In this document: piece after piece, positions 24,382 through 32,445 of the stretch
Layout of the letters: every line of letters begins with the position of its first letter
Position numbering within the stretch: position 1 is the stretch's first letter
Origin: a virus
Virus record (IMG/VR): IMGVR_UViG_3300042544_002197
Coordinates: 1-64,000 of that record
Direction: 5' to 3' (one strand)
Length of the DNA: 64,000 nt
Translations under genes and position numbers: made by a program
The notes under the pieces: generated by a model
Databases searched by the model: none
What the model was told of the DNA's origin: nothing
What the model saw: the letters and a program-made list of their open reading frames with translations, nothing else

Positions 24382-25838
24382 TATTTTTTTTTTTCATCAC
24401 TCTCTGTCGGTGATGTCTCTTCAATTTTACTATCAATTTCCTTATTGACTTCTTCCAATGTTTCGTTTAGTTGTTTAATATCTAAACCAAAGGTTTGTTC
24501 ATCTTCGAGTGTTACGGGTAGTTCGGGAACAAATTCATTTAGTTCCTCCTCCATTGATTGTTGATTAAATTCCAAAATTGCTTCTGTCAAATAAGTGTCA
24601 TCTTGGAAAATATTCTCATGATTTGGTTCTATAGTGGAAAAATTTTCATTTATTTCTTCTTCTGTTGGTTCTTCTTGTAAAATTTTCTCAATTTCTTCTT
24701 CGGTAAAAAATGGTGGTTCATCCTCTAAACCATCCATTAAAGTTTCATCCCAATCTGAAATTTCTTCATCATATTCATCTTCTTGTAATTTTAAATCCTC
24801 ATCCATTTTTGTAAGTATTTCAGATTCTTTAATCATTGGATTATCAAATGGTTCGTTATATAAACCCAATTCTTCGTCATTCTTCATTATCTCCGCCAAT
24901 AACTCTCCACGTCTCTTGTATTCTTCCGCCGCCCTTTTTAGTTCGTCGTTTGGTTCCGTTTGTTTTAATAACGCCTCTTCTAATATTTTTAAATCATTTT
25001 CTGATAGATGTACTCTTGTCGTTTCGTCAATAAAATCTTTTAATTCTTCAGGTTTAGATATAATTTCTTCATCCTCTTCTTTTCTTTTATTCATCATTAA
25101 CTGATTAAATGCTATGACTAACGCAATTGCTAATGGGTCAAATACAATAACAATTAAGATTATAAAAAATTTAACCACTGAGTTTAATTCAACACCGAAC
25201 GATTCCGCCACAAATCTAAATCCACCAACTTCTCTTTCAATACTAATGTTATTATTTTTAATCGAGTTTATTGAATCTAATGCGACATTATTTTGTCTTG
25301 TTAGTTCGTCAATTCGGTTAGAAATTGAACTGATTTCTTTATCTGCGGTACGAATCATTTGTGTAACTCTAGCGGTTGATTTATCCTTATCGATTTGTTT
25401 GGATAAATTTGATTCTTGTGAATTACGAATATTTTGTTGATTGGTTAGTTGTGTGGTGTAACGTGCTATTTCACCATCATTTTTTGTAATTTGATTTTGA
25501 TAAACCGATATTTCTCTTTCTACTTGGTCAAGTTTTAGGTTTTGTTGTTGGAATGCGTTTGAAAGGTAACCAAAAATACCCGCTGAGGTTATTAACATTA
25601 AAACCACTACCGCAAATGATAAATACCATTTATTAAATCCCTTTATTTCATCCCATTTTTGTTTTAAATAAGTTGCGGTAACAAGTTTTGCAAATTCAAG
25701 TGAACCTGCCATAACCATAACTGCAATGGCTGCTCCACTAAATAAAACTCCTAATCCCGTTACTGAAAAATATGCAGCAGTACCGGCAATTAATATTGCC
25801 GATATACCTACTAAGTATTTTAACCAATTGTTATTCAT
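24378..25838 (-). CDS. Membrane protein with coiled coil and acidic tail (486 aa)
   Basis: Predicted transmembrane helices lie at ~8-28, 30-50, 71-92 and 221-245. A long coiled coil (~97-205, for example LDQVEREISVYQNQITKNDG) lies between TM3 and TM4, so it probably projects to one side of the inner membrane. Residues ~250-486 are a highly acidic, Glu-rich tail. Comparable four-TM coiled-coil proteins of unknown function occur in large phages of Bacteroidota. It follows the sigma factor gene by five bases. Membrane remodelling, superinfection exclusion or a replication anchor are possible; none is shown. Confidence 0.75.
   Translation of the reverse strand: MNNNWLKYLVGISAILIAGTAAYFSVTGLGVLFSGAAIAVMVMAGSLEFAKLVTATYLKQKWDEIKGFNKWYLSFAVVVLMLITSAGIFGYLSNAFQQQNLKLDQVEREISVYQNQITKNDGEIARYTTQLTNQQNIRNSQESNLSKQIDKDKSTARVTQMIRTADKEISSISNRIDELTRQNNVALDSINSIKNNNISIEREVGGFRFVAESFGVELNSVVKFFIILIVIVFDPLAIALVIAFNQLMMNKRKEEDEEIISKPEELKDFIDETTRVHLSENDLKILEEALLKQTEPNDELKRAAEEYKRRGELLAEIMKNDEELGLYNEPFDNPMIKESEILTKMDEDLKLQEDEYDEEISDWDETLMDGLEDEPPFFTEEEIEKILQEEPTEEEINENFSTIEPNHENIFQDDTYLTEAILEFNQQSMEEELNEFVPELPVTLEDEQTFGLDIKQLNETLEEVNKEIDSKIEETSPTESDEKKKY
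24384..24394 (-). other. A11 homopolymer at the 3' end of the membrane protein gene (possible slippery site)
   Basis: Eleven consecutive A on the minus strand, followed by TATTGA. A -1 shift here bypasses the TGA and enters the 66-aa acidic frame. Confidence 0.5.
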
Positions 25839-25843
25839 GTATA

Positions 25844-26659
25844 TTATAAATAGTTTAGGAGACCAAAACTCTCATTTCTTAACTTCTTAATGGCCTTATC
25901 ACGTAATTGTCTTATACGTTCTTTAGTACAACCAAACTCTTCACCTAAATCATCTAAATTACATTCAATACCTGTCAAACCATAATATTTTTCAATAATT
26001 ATCTTTTCTCTCTCATCTAAAACATTTAACATTAATGCCACTTTTTTCTTTATTTCTTCAGGGGAATTAAGAATTGCATCAGGACTTTCAGCCTCTTTAT
26101 TTGGAATCATATCAATTAATTGGTCTCCCTCTTCATTAATCGTTTTATAAAGTCCAACACAATATGGTAGATTAGTTGAAATTGGTTTTTCTTCAACATC
26201 ACCTCCAATGAAAAAATTATCTTCATCACTTACTTCATGTTTCTTTGCCTTTTGTGCCTCCTGAATTAAGTTTGATGGTAAACGAATTGTTCTAGCATTT
26301 TCATTTAATGATGCCATAATGGATTGTCTAACCCACCACACAGCATATGATATAAATTTTAATCCACTTGTTGGGTCAAATCTTTCAGCTGCCTTCATTA
26401 AACCAATATTACCTTCAGATATTAAATCCATAATATCCATTCCTTGGTTTTGATACATTTTTGCAACAGATATAACAAATCTTAAATTACCAACAATTAA
26501 TTCCTCGTGTAATTTTGACTTTATCTCTTTGCTAATTTTTTTATCCTTTAACAAATCAAAAATTTCTTCTTGTCTTTCGTGAGAAATTACAGAAATTTTG
26601 CGAATGTCTTTGATGTACTGTTGGATTTCCTCAGTATTAGTGATAATAGATTTCTTCAT
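25844..26659 (-). CDS. RNA polymerase sigma factor, RpoD-like
   Basis: A 271-aa sigma-70 family protein. Region 2 is well kept: LIVGNLRFVISVAKMYQNQG, MDLISEGNIGLMKAAERFD, FISYAVWWVRQSIMASLNEN and ARTIRLPSNL. Region 3 is eroded and acidic (residues ~135-190). Region 4 is present: LDEREKIIIEKYYGL, then LDDLGEEFGCTKERIRQLRD and KAIKKLRN. The length is that of the short RpoD of Bacteroidota, much smaller than E. coli sigma-70. It should bind host RNA polymerase core and direct it to phage promoters; the TATTTATA boxes are candidate targets. It starts after a 54-base gap with a TATCTTTA box. Confidence 0.93.
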   Translation of the reverse strand: MKKSIITNTEEIQQYIKDIRKISVISHERQEEIFDLLKDKKISKEIKSKLHEELIVGNLRFVISVAKMYQNQGMDIMDLISEGNIGLMKAAERFDPTSGLKFISYAVWWVRQSIMASLNENARTIRLPSNLIQEAQKAKKHEVSDEDNFFIGGDVEEKPISTNLPYCVGLYKTINEEGDQLIDMIPNKEAESPDAILNSPEEIKKKVALMLNVLDEREKIIIEKYYGLTGIECNLDDLGEEFGCTKERIRQLRDKAIKKLRNESFGLLNYL

Positions 26660-26713
26660 AAAATGAATAATTTAATAGTGATGTGATAGTAGGATAAAGA
26701 TAAGTAATTTTTT

Positions 26714-27157
26714 TTACTTGGCAAAATTGTCAAGGAAGTTTTTTTCCTCGGGGGTAAGACTCTCAATCCCCATTTGTTCGATTTTATCTAATAATTCGTC
26801 TAAATCCATACTTGGACTTGAGTTCTTGTCATAATCTACCCTAATCATCGTAGATGTGTCGCTTGGTTTAAAGATAAAATCCTTTACTTGTTGTGGTATG
26901 TGAGCGGTAACCAAACTATCCCTATCAAATATAAAATAAAATTTAACATTGTCATTTACTAACACTGTGTATAGATCTTGTGATATGGTCTTATAATCCT
27001 TATCAGAATCAAATATAACAATTACATTTTGGGAATTCTCTATAACAAATCTTATGGAATTAATTGTTGGTAACTCAGTTAATATCTCATTACAAAAATA
27101 TTCAATATCTTCGTGGTCTTCAAACATACCAAAAATAAATAATATGAATGTTTTCAT
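26714..27157 (-). CDS. Hypothetical 147-aa protein with DUF6576-like C-terminal motif
   Basis: Residues 1-105 form a small alpha/beta domain (MKTFILFIFGMFEDHEDIEY; RFVIENSQNVIVIFDSD; KFYFIFDRDS). After a Ser/Asp linker, the C-terminal LDKIEQMGIESLTPEEKNFL matches the short helical motif (DKI-x3-G-x2-SLT-x-EEK-x-FL) at the ends of Bacteroidota rhomboid-family proteins (DUF6576). This suggests a shared interaction partner in the host. The first 14 residues are hydrophobic but look like a beta strand, not a signal. It lies seven bases after the 216-aa membrane-anchored protein. Confidence 0.7.
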   Translation of the reverse strand: MKTFILFIFGMFEDHEDIEYFCNEILTELPTINSIRFVIENSQNVIVIFDSDKDYKTISQDLYTVLVNDNVKFYFIFDRDSLVTAHIPQQVKDFIFKPSDTSTMIRVDYDKNSSPSMDLDELLDKIEQMGIESLTPEEKNFLDNFAK

Positions 27158-27164
27158 ATCAAAT

Positions 27165-27815
27165 TTAGTTTCTTTTAAACTTTAATTTCCAATAAACTCC
27201 TCCACCGATAAATGGTGTTAAACTACCGGTAGTTCCTTGGTCATCTATTCTATTTGTAACACCAACTCCCAATCTATACATATGATTGTCATCTTTATTT
27301 TTAAATAACATACTCACACCTATAATATTAACAACATTAGGTTTATCGAATTTAGCATCAATACCTAAATAAGCCTCGGTTTTTCTTGGTATTTGTGTGT
27401 AGACGGTATCTGTAACAATCATACGTTTAACATCTGCAATGAACTTTCTATTAACAATACTATTCTTAGATATGGTATCTATAAGTGTAACCGTTCCTTG
27501 ATTATTTGGTAACGTTAATACTTCTTTGTGTTGTACTTTCGCAAAATGTACTTTTAATATTTCCATAGTGTCTATCGTCTGATAAACAGGAACCTCAACT
27601 CTTTTCTCTACCTCATATGGTACGGGAACTTCAACCTCCACTCCAACCTCAATCAACGAATCAACCAAAACGGTATCGTGAACAGCATAAGGTATTGAAT
27701 CCACCTTTACTGTTGTTCTGTTCGGCATTATACCTTTTGGGTTAATAAATTCAATAATTGCTATTAATAATAGTAATAGAATTATTATGTTTGGTATGTT
27801 GAATATTTTTTTCAT
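27165..27815 (-). CDS. Membrane-anchored envelope protein (216 aa)
   Basis: An N-terminal membrane anchor (IPNIIILLLLLIAIIEFINP) is followed by a periplasmic region of Val/Glu/Pro-rich strands (VEVEVPVPYEVEKRVEVPVY) with many DTV/DTI units. The C-terminal third (TEAYLGIDAKFDKPNV; MYRLGVGVTNRIDDQG; LTPFIGGGVYWKLKFKRN) looks like short beta strands with aromatic ends. It starts directly after the stop of the signal-peptide/TM protein (TAAATG). With its two upstream neighbours it forms a set of envelope-spanning proteins; a lysis or spanin-like role is possible. Confidence 0.7.
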   Translation of the reverse strand: MKKIFNIPNIIILLLLLIAIIEFINPKGIMPNRTTVKVDSIPYAVHDTVLVDSLIEVGVEVEVPVPYEVEKRVEVPVYQTIDTMEILKVHFAKVQHKEVLTLPNNQGTVTLIDTISKNSIVNRKFIADVKRMIVTDTVYTQIPRKTEAYLGIDAKFDKPNVVNIIGVSMLFKNKDDNHMYRLGVGVTNRIDDQGTTGSLTPFIGGGVYWKLKFKRN

Positions 27816-28241
27816 TTATTTTAATAAAAGTATGGATGTTGCAATCACCCCGACAAACGAACCAATTTTATAAAAGAAAGTTTTAGTTCTTTGTCCTTTC
27901 AATTCTTTTAATAAACTTTCAGATTTTTGTCTTTCTAAACTAAATTGTTCATCTTTTTTAGTAATAATAAATTCAAGATTAGAAATCTTTTGATCTTTAA
28001 GTGTGTCTTTTTGTTTGAATAAATTGATTTGTTGGTCTTTTAAGCCAATAATGTTATTTAATTCAACAATCTCTAACTTTGCTCCGTCATAACGAAGTAA
28101 ATCTTGGTAGACTAATCTAGCAACTTTTGTTGGTATAGTAACTTTAGTAGTGTCTAATACAATAACCTTAGTTGTATCTGTTTGTGAATAACTGCTCAAG
28201 CTCAACATTACCAATAGTAGTAATAGCGTTAACTTTTTCAT
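27816..28241 (-). CDS. Secreted coiled-coil protein with C-terminal TM, spanin-like candidate (141 aa)
   Basis: A clear Sec signal peptide (KLTLLLLLVMLSLSSYSQ), in the Bacteroidota style ending SYSQ, is followed by a Thr/Asp-rich segment and a periplasmic coiled coil (residues ~50-112: LKDQQINLFKQKDTLKDQKI). A C-terminal hydrophobic helix follows (KIGSFVGVIATSILLLK). There is no lipobox Cys. The start lies inside the preceding 111-aa coiled-coil gene in another frame (74-base overlap), as in Rz/Rz1-type pairs. Outer/inner membrane bridging during lysis is inferred from this architecture; no sequence family supports it. Confidence 0.65.
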   Translation of the reverse strand: MKKLTLLLLLVMLSLSSYSQTDTTKVIVLDTTKVTIPTKVARLVYQDLLRYDGAKLEIVELNNIIGLKDQQINLFKQKDTLKDQKISNLEFIITKKDEQFSLERQKSESLLKELKGQRTKTFFYKIGSFVGVIATSILLLK

Positions 28242-28503
28242 CTGTGTTGTTTTTAATAATAGTTATGTTTTTTGTCACGTTCTCAATATCTTTATCGACA
28301 TTAACAATGTGATTATCAACTTTTTCGATTTGATTGTCGATTTCTTCGTTTGCAGTATAAACCGAATCTATCTCTTTTTGTAAGGATTCGATTTTAGCAT
28401 TATATCCCGCAACGTCGGTTTTTATACCTTGATTTTGAAATATGGTATAAGCAGCTAAACAAGCAATCAAAACTAATAGGATGTTTGTTTTATCAATCTT
28501 CAT
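28168..28503 (-). CDS. N-terminally anchored coiled-coil protein, inner-membrane spanin-like candidate (111 aa)
   Basis: An N-terminal transmembrane anchor (ILLVLIACLAAYTIF) is followed by a periplasmic coiled coil with regular heptads (YNAKIESLQKEIDSVYTANE; IENVTKNITIIKNN). Size and topology match i-spanins of the Rz type, but the sequence shows no homology I recognise. The next gene starts inside it in a different frame. A TATTTATA box is 14 bases before the ATG, just after the clpP terminator, so it starts a new unit. Confidence 0.65.
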   Translation of the reverse strand: MKIDKTNILLVLIACLAAYTIFQNQGIKTDVAGYNAKIESLQKEIDSVYTANEEIDNQIEKVDNHIVNVDKDIENVTKNITIIKNNTDEKVNAITTIGNVELEQLFTNRYN

Positions 28504-28517
28504 ATTATATGTTTTAT

Positions 28518-28525
28518 TATAAATA
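28518..28525 (-). promoter_or_regulatory. TATTTATA box upstream of the candidate lysis genes
   Basis: TATTTATA on the minus strand between the clpP terminator and the 111-aa gene, 14 bases before its ATG. Promoter role inferred from recurrence. Confidence 0.4.
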
Positions 28526-28530
28526 TGAAG

Positions 28531-28552
28531 AAAGGGGACTTTCGTCCCCTTT
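28531..28552 (-). terminator. Terminator hairpin after clpP
   Basis: AAAGGGGAC-GAAA-GTCCCCTTT on the minus strand: a 9-bp stem with a GAAA tetraloop, three bases after the clpP stop. The following tract (CTTC) is weak in T, but the stem is strong. Confidence 0.7.
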
Positions 28553-28555
28553 TCC

Positions 28556-29230
28556 TTATTTCTTTTTCTTTACTATCTCATCTATTATACCGTAGGATAA
28601 TGCATCCTCGGAGGATAACCATAAATCTCTCGATGCGTCGGTTTTCACCTGTTCTGCGGTTTTCCCACAATAACCCCCTAATAATTCAAATAGGGTATTA
28701 TTTAATTTCTCCCATTCTACCATTGTAATTCGAGCGTCTTGGATATTACCACCCGCACCTCCCGATGATTGGTGTAACATGGTACGTGAGAACCTTAAGG
28801 AACCACGTTTACCCTTAGTACCAGCTCCAAGTAGGACTGAACCCATTGAAGCGGCCATACCCGTGTTAATGGTACGAATATCAGAATTAATATAATCCAT
28901 CACATCGACCATAGATAAACCCGACTTAACGGACCCGCCAGGACTATCAATGTGCATCGTTACATCTGTATTATCGATACTATCCAAGAACATCAATTGA
29001 GCCTGAACAATGGTTGACATGTGGTCATTTACCTCACCTGCCACCCAAATAATACGTTCCATCATTAAACGTGAGAACACGTCCATAACAGTTACATTCA
29101 TTTGTCTTTCCTCTAAAATATAAGGGGTTAAACTGTCCTCTACTCTTTGGTTGTAACGAAATAAGTCTAGTGAACTTAATCCACGGTCTTTAGCGTAAAG
29201 ACCAAAATTTTGATAATCTTTTGGTGTCAT
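28556..29230 (-). CDS. clpP: ClpP protease subunit, Bacteroidota type
   Basis: A 224-aa serine peptidase with the full ClpP triad: Ser128 in GMAASMGSVL, His153 in RTMLHQSSGG and Asp202 in ASRDLWL. The oxyanion loop is DSPGGSVKSGL. The N-terminal stretch LTPYILEERQMNVTVMDVFS followed by RLMMERIIWV is the signature of chromosomal ClpP from Bacteroidota, so it was probably acquired from a host. It forms a tetradecameric chamber and needs a Clp ATPase; none is in this window, so it probably works with host ClpX or ClpA, unless the AAA+ protein at 14.5-15.6 kb helps. In phages a ClpP-fold enzyme may also serve as prohead protease. A TATATTTG box lies upstream. Confidence 0.93.
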   Translation of the reverse strand: MTPKDYQNFGLYAKDRGLSSLDLFRYNQRVEDSLTPYILEERQMNVTVMDVFSRLMMERIIWVAGEVNDHMSTIVQAQLMFLDSIDNTDVTMHIDSPGGSVKSGLSMVDVMDYINSDIRTINTGMAASMGSVLLGAGTKGKRGSLRFSRTMLHQSSGGAGGNIQDARITMVEWEKLNNTLFELLGGYCGKTAEQVKTDASRDLWLSSEDALSYGIIDEIVKKKK

Positions 29231-29251
29231 ATATGTTTTGTTTAAGTACTA

Positions 29252-29259
29252 CAAATATA
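29252..29259 (-). promoter_or_regulatory. TATATTTG promoter box of clpP
   Basis: Exact TAnnTTTG match on the minus strand, 21 bases before the clpP ATG, in the divergent clpP/exonuclease gap. Confidence 0.55.
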
Positions 29260-29264
29260 GACAA

Positions 29265-29279
29265 TTTATTCAGAATAAA
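29265..29279. promoter_or_regulatory. 15-base palindrome between divergent promoters (possible operator)
   Basis: TTTATTC-A-GAATAAA is a perfect odd palindrome placed between the TATATTTG boxes of clpP (minus) and the exonuclease gene (plus), six bases from each. It sits where a regulator could act on both promoters. Confidence 0.4.
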
Positions 29280-29284
29280 AAAAC

Positions 29285-29292
29285 TATATTTG
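29285..29292 (+). promoter_or_regulatory. TATATTTG promoter box of the exonuclease gene
   Basis: Exact TAnnTTTG match on the plus strand, 16 bases before the ATG at 29309. A TATTTATT sequence follows at 29298-29305, between this box and the start. Confidence 0.55.
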
Positions 29293-29308
29293 TCAAATAT
29301 TTATTAAC

Positions 29309-30115
29309 ATGATTAAAATGACTAATATTATTAAAGAAGGTAATTTGGAAATACCTAGTACTAATCTATTAAGATGGTTTTTACAACGTAAAAATTCCAC
29401 ATTTGTTATGTTTGACACGGAAACCACTGGTTTAAACGATCGTGACAGAACCGATCAAATTACTCAGTTAGCAGCAATTGCGGCCAAATTTGATTTAAGA
29501 CAACTTAAATTTATTGAAATTGATAGATTTCATGAAAAGATAAAACTTAATGATTACATCAAAGATATTCTCGATAAATCCGAAGATGTTCCAGACGATA
29601 AGGATAGTCCTGAATTCCAATCACAATTGAAGGGTGCAAACGTAAAGGCTGTATTAAAATACAATCATTACGATTTAGCCAATTCAGACAATTTTGAAGA
29701 TGAAAGAGAATCCTTAGAGAGATTTGATTCATTTTTAGACAAACATAGTAACGTAGTTTTAATGGCGCATAACGCACCATTTGACTTGAGTATGATTCAA
29801 GTTCATGAAATTTTTAAAACTAAAGACAGAGAAGTATTTGACACCATCAGTTTTTTCAATAAAGTATTCTTTCCAGCATTAGAATCACTATCAACTGAAA
29901 ATGAACATTTTAAATCAATAAATGATAAGTTTGCGTCGAGTGCAAGAACAGGAAAAAAATCAAGTGCAATGGGTAGTCTTATTAATGGATTTTTTTCAGA
30001 CCCGGCGGAGAAAGCTACATTGTTAGGTAAGTCTCACGATGCATTAGTTGATTGTGAGAATACGTTAAATGTAATTGAACGTGGCCTGAAAATTGTTTCA
30101 AGCCACATTCGTTAA
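29309..30115 (+). CDS. DnaQ-like DEDDh 3'-5' exonuclease
   Basis: A 268-aa protein with the DEDD exonuclease motifs in order: ExoI FVMFDTETTGL (Asp36, Glu38), ExoII VLMAHNAPFDLSMI, and ExoIIIe HDALVDCENTL with the catalytic His and Asp. It belongs to the epsilon/DnaQ group; the substrate is DNA or RNA 3' ends. A possible role is proofreading for a replicative polymerase encoded elsewhere, or processing in recombination next to the gp46/gp47 genes. It is one of three plus-strand genes and ends in a shared TTAA with the convergent gp46 homologue. Confidence 0.88.
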   Translation: MIKMTNIIKEGNLEIPSTNLLRWFLQRKNSTFVMFDTETTGLNDRDRTDQITQLAAIAAKFDLRQLKFIEIDRFHEKIKLNDYIKDILDKSEDVPDDKDSPEFQSQLKGANVKAVLKYNHYDLANSDNFEDERESLERFDSFLDKHSNVVLMAHNAPFDLSMIQVHEIFKTKDREVFDTISFFNKVFFPALESLSTENEHFKSINDKFASSARTGKKSSAMGSLINGFFSDPAEKATLLGKSHDALVDCENTLNVIERGLKIVSSHIR

Positions 30116-32445
30116 GAAATTTTTGTTGTAATAAAATCTATTGAGGAGACGTTCTCTTCTTTTTTAATCATAACAATGTTATCTGACCAGTTACGTATCA
30201 AAGAATTATGTGATATAACAAGTATATGGTCAAAGTAGTTTTTAATTTTCTTAAAAAACTCTCCTACCATTTCCAAGTTCTCGTCTGCAATTTTACCGAA
30301 TACCTCATCCATAACTACGATGTTAGGTTTAGGTAATGACGATATCTTTGTTAATACACTACGAAGTGCTAATGAGGATATGGTTCTTTCGTAACCAGAA
30401 CCCGCATTAAGAGGTTTAACGATTCGGGTCTCAGTATCTATCATTATAAATTCAACTTCGTTCTTATCGTTTATATTCATCTCTAAAATGAAGTGACAAC
30501 TATCCACTAATAAACGATACAACTCCTGATTGATTAGTGGAATCATATTCTTAAGAATAATTTTAGAAATACCATTCTTACCATAAACAGTTAAATAGAT
30601 TTTAAACACCGCAGACAATTCTTCCTCTGATGTAATCTTTTTAATTAACTCTTCATTAATACCAATCTTCTCATTCATATTTGCAATGTTATTGGTATGT
30701 TTTTCAATACTGGTATTTGTTTGTCTGATGTCTCCATTCGCAGTTTCTATTTTAGTTTTAAGTGCAATGACTTCAGCATCAATCTTTTGATTTTCCTCAA
30801 GTTTCTTTTTATTACTTTCGTAATTATCTAATCTCGCCTGTTTAACATCAATCTCATGTTGTTTTTGTTCAACCTCCAATTCATAACGGGCTTTACGAAG
30901 TTTACTTCTTTCGTAAGTTTCAAATTCGGTTTTTAATATTTCAAATGATTTCTCTTGTTCTTTTAATAAATCAAATTGAATTTGATTTTCTTCCATTGAT
31001 TTGATGATGTCTTCAATTTCTTTTTTAATCTTATTGATTTCATCTGTATGGTCGACCTCATCTAAAGCTCTATTACAAGTTGGACAAACGGTTCCTTCTT
31101 CAAATTTCTTTATTAATTTTTCTCTATCACCTTTTTCATATTTACATGCAACATCAATTCCTTGAAGATTGGCCATCTCACCTCTTAACTCCTTGTGTTG
31201 GTCTTCATGATAGAATTTAGAAGGTTCTATTACATTAACACTATCAACGTTGGTTTGACTTGTGTTTCGTTGTGTTGTTAAATCATTAATCTCTCTTTGT
31301 AGTAACGTCGGGTTTGTGTTAATTAGTTCTCTATCAACATCATTATTTCTCTTTAAGAAAACCTCATCTCTTTTACCTTCTAACTTTTCTAATTCCTTTT
31401 GAAATTTACCTAACTCTTTTGTTAGTCTCACAATTTCACTTTCAGAATTATCAAGACTTTCTTTATGATTGGTTATTTCTAATTCTAAAGTTACTTTGTT
31501 ATATGTGTTAGATACTAACTTCTTACTCCAATCATTATAAATTTCTTTTGCAATTTCTTCCTTTGCCTTTAAACTTTCTAAACCTAAAAATTTAGTAAGT
31601 ATTTGACCTCTAGCAGTTGGTTTGGATTCAATAAGTTCTTCTAAATTATAACCAGTTGTTAAAATGGTTGATAGGAAGTCTTCTTCAGTTCCAATTGCTG
31701 ACGCAATAAACGATTCTGTTTCTCTTCTTTGTTCACCTGAAAGATTTTCAATTTCACCATCTTCTTTCCTCTTATAGAATTCAAGTTTATTGGTAACGGT
31801 ATATTCACCTGATTTTGATTTCTTTCTTAATGTTTTTCTTTCAATGACATAATCGTCGCCATCAATTGTTATTTCACCACGAACACTAACTTCATCCTTA
31901 TCTGTGAATCTATTAAAGATTTCACCATTGGTTTTAGTTTTAGTTGTTGAATTAAAGAAAAGAAACATTAATAAATCTACAGATGATGTTGACTTACCTC
32001 CAAAATTTTTAGGTGTTGATTCTATTACCGTAATACCATCGAGGCCAGTGAAGTCAATGACATTAGAATCACCAAAAGATAAAAAATTAGAAAACTCGAC
32101 TCTTTTAATGAACCATTTGTTGTATCTGACTTTGTTTTCATTTAACTTATCTATCTGTGTATTAACTTTATTATCTAACCTATCAACCAATTCCCATTTA
32201 ATATCAATAGAGTTGTCCTTAATGAAATCTTTCATTAATTTCTTTTGGTATTGGTGGTCCAAAATACTATCAGATGCCTCTAAAGACTCCAAACGAGTTT
32301 CATTAACATTCGCTAATGTCTTTGTAATTACTTGTACGTTCTTGGAATTGTATTTCTCCTGAAAGTATGACTTTACTCTCCTGATTTTTTCAGGTGTAAA
32401 ATTCTCAGGTACATCTTGCCAAGTTACTTTTATAAATGGGTTCAT
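30112..32445 (-). CDS. gp46/SbcC-like recombination nuclease ATPase subunit (777 aa)
   Basis: An SMC/Rad50-type ATPase. Features are Walker A FGGKSTS (148-154) after FSNFLSFGDSNVIDF, long coiled coils from ~340, a zinc hook CPTC (454-457), the signature region NAGSGYERTISSLALR, and Walker B NIVVMDEVFGKI. Together with the gp47-like nuclease it would process DNA ends for recombination-dependent replication, as in T4. Unusual: about 108 residues precede the ATPase lobe (starting MNPFIKVTWQDVPENFTPEK), whereas gp46 and SbcC usually begin with that lobe. The start overlaps the previous stop (TAATG). Confidence 0.92.
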   Translation of the reverse strand: MNPFIKVTWQDVPENFTPEKIRRVKSYFQEKYNSKNVQVITKTLANVNETRLESLEASDSILDHQYQKKLMKDFIKDNSIDIKWELVDRLDNKVNTQIDKLNENKVRYNKWFIKRVEFSNFLSFGDSNVIDFTGLDGITVIESTPKNFGGKSTSSVDLLMFLFFNSTTKTKTNGEIFNRFTDKDEVSVRGEITIDGDDYVIERKTLRKKSKSGEYTVTNKLEFYKRKEDGEIENLSGEQRRETESFIASAIGTEEDFLSTILTTGYNLEELIESKPTARGQILTKFLGLESLKAKEEIAKEIYNDWSKKLVSNTYNKVTLELEITNHKESLDNSESEIVRLTKELGKFQKELEKLEGKRDEVFLKRNNDVDRELINTNPTLLQREINDLTTQRNTSQTNVDSVNVIEPSKFYHEDQHKELRGEMANLQGIDVACKYEKGDREKLIKKFEEGTVCPTCNRALDEVDHTDEINKIKKEIEDIIKSMEENQIQFDLLKEQEKSFEILKTEFETYERSKLRKARYELEVEQKQHEIDVKQARLDNYESNKKKLEENQKIDAEVIALKTKIETANGDIRQTNTSIEKHTNNIANMNEKIGINEELIKKITSEEELSAVFKIYLTVYGKNGISKIILKNMIPLINQELYRLLVDSCHFILEMNINDKNEVEFIMIDTETRIVKPLNAGSGYERTISSLALRSVLTKISSLPKPNIVVMDEVFGKIADENLEMVGEFFKKIKNYFDHILVISHNSLIRNWSDNIVMIKKEENVSSIDFITTKIS

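Noticed and set aside
24634-25104. Ser-rich plus-strand ORF opposite the membrane protein
   Set aside because: Antisense of the Glu-rich acidic tail; Ser/Phe bias follows from GAA/GAT codons on the other strand.
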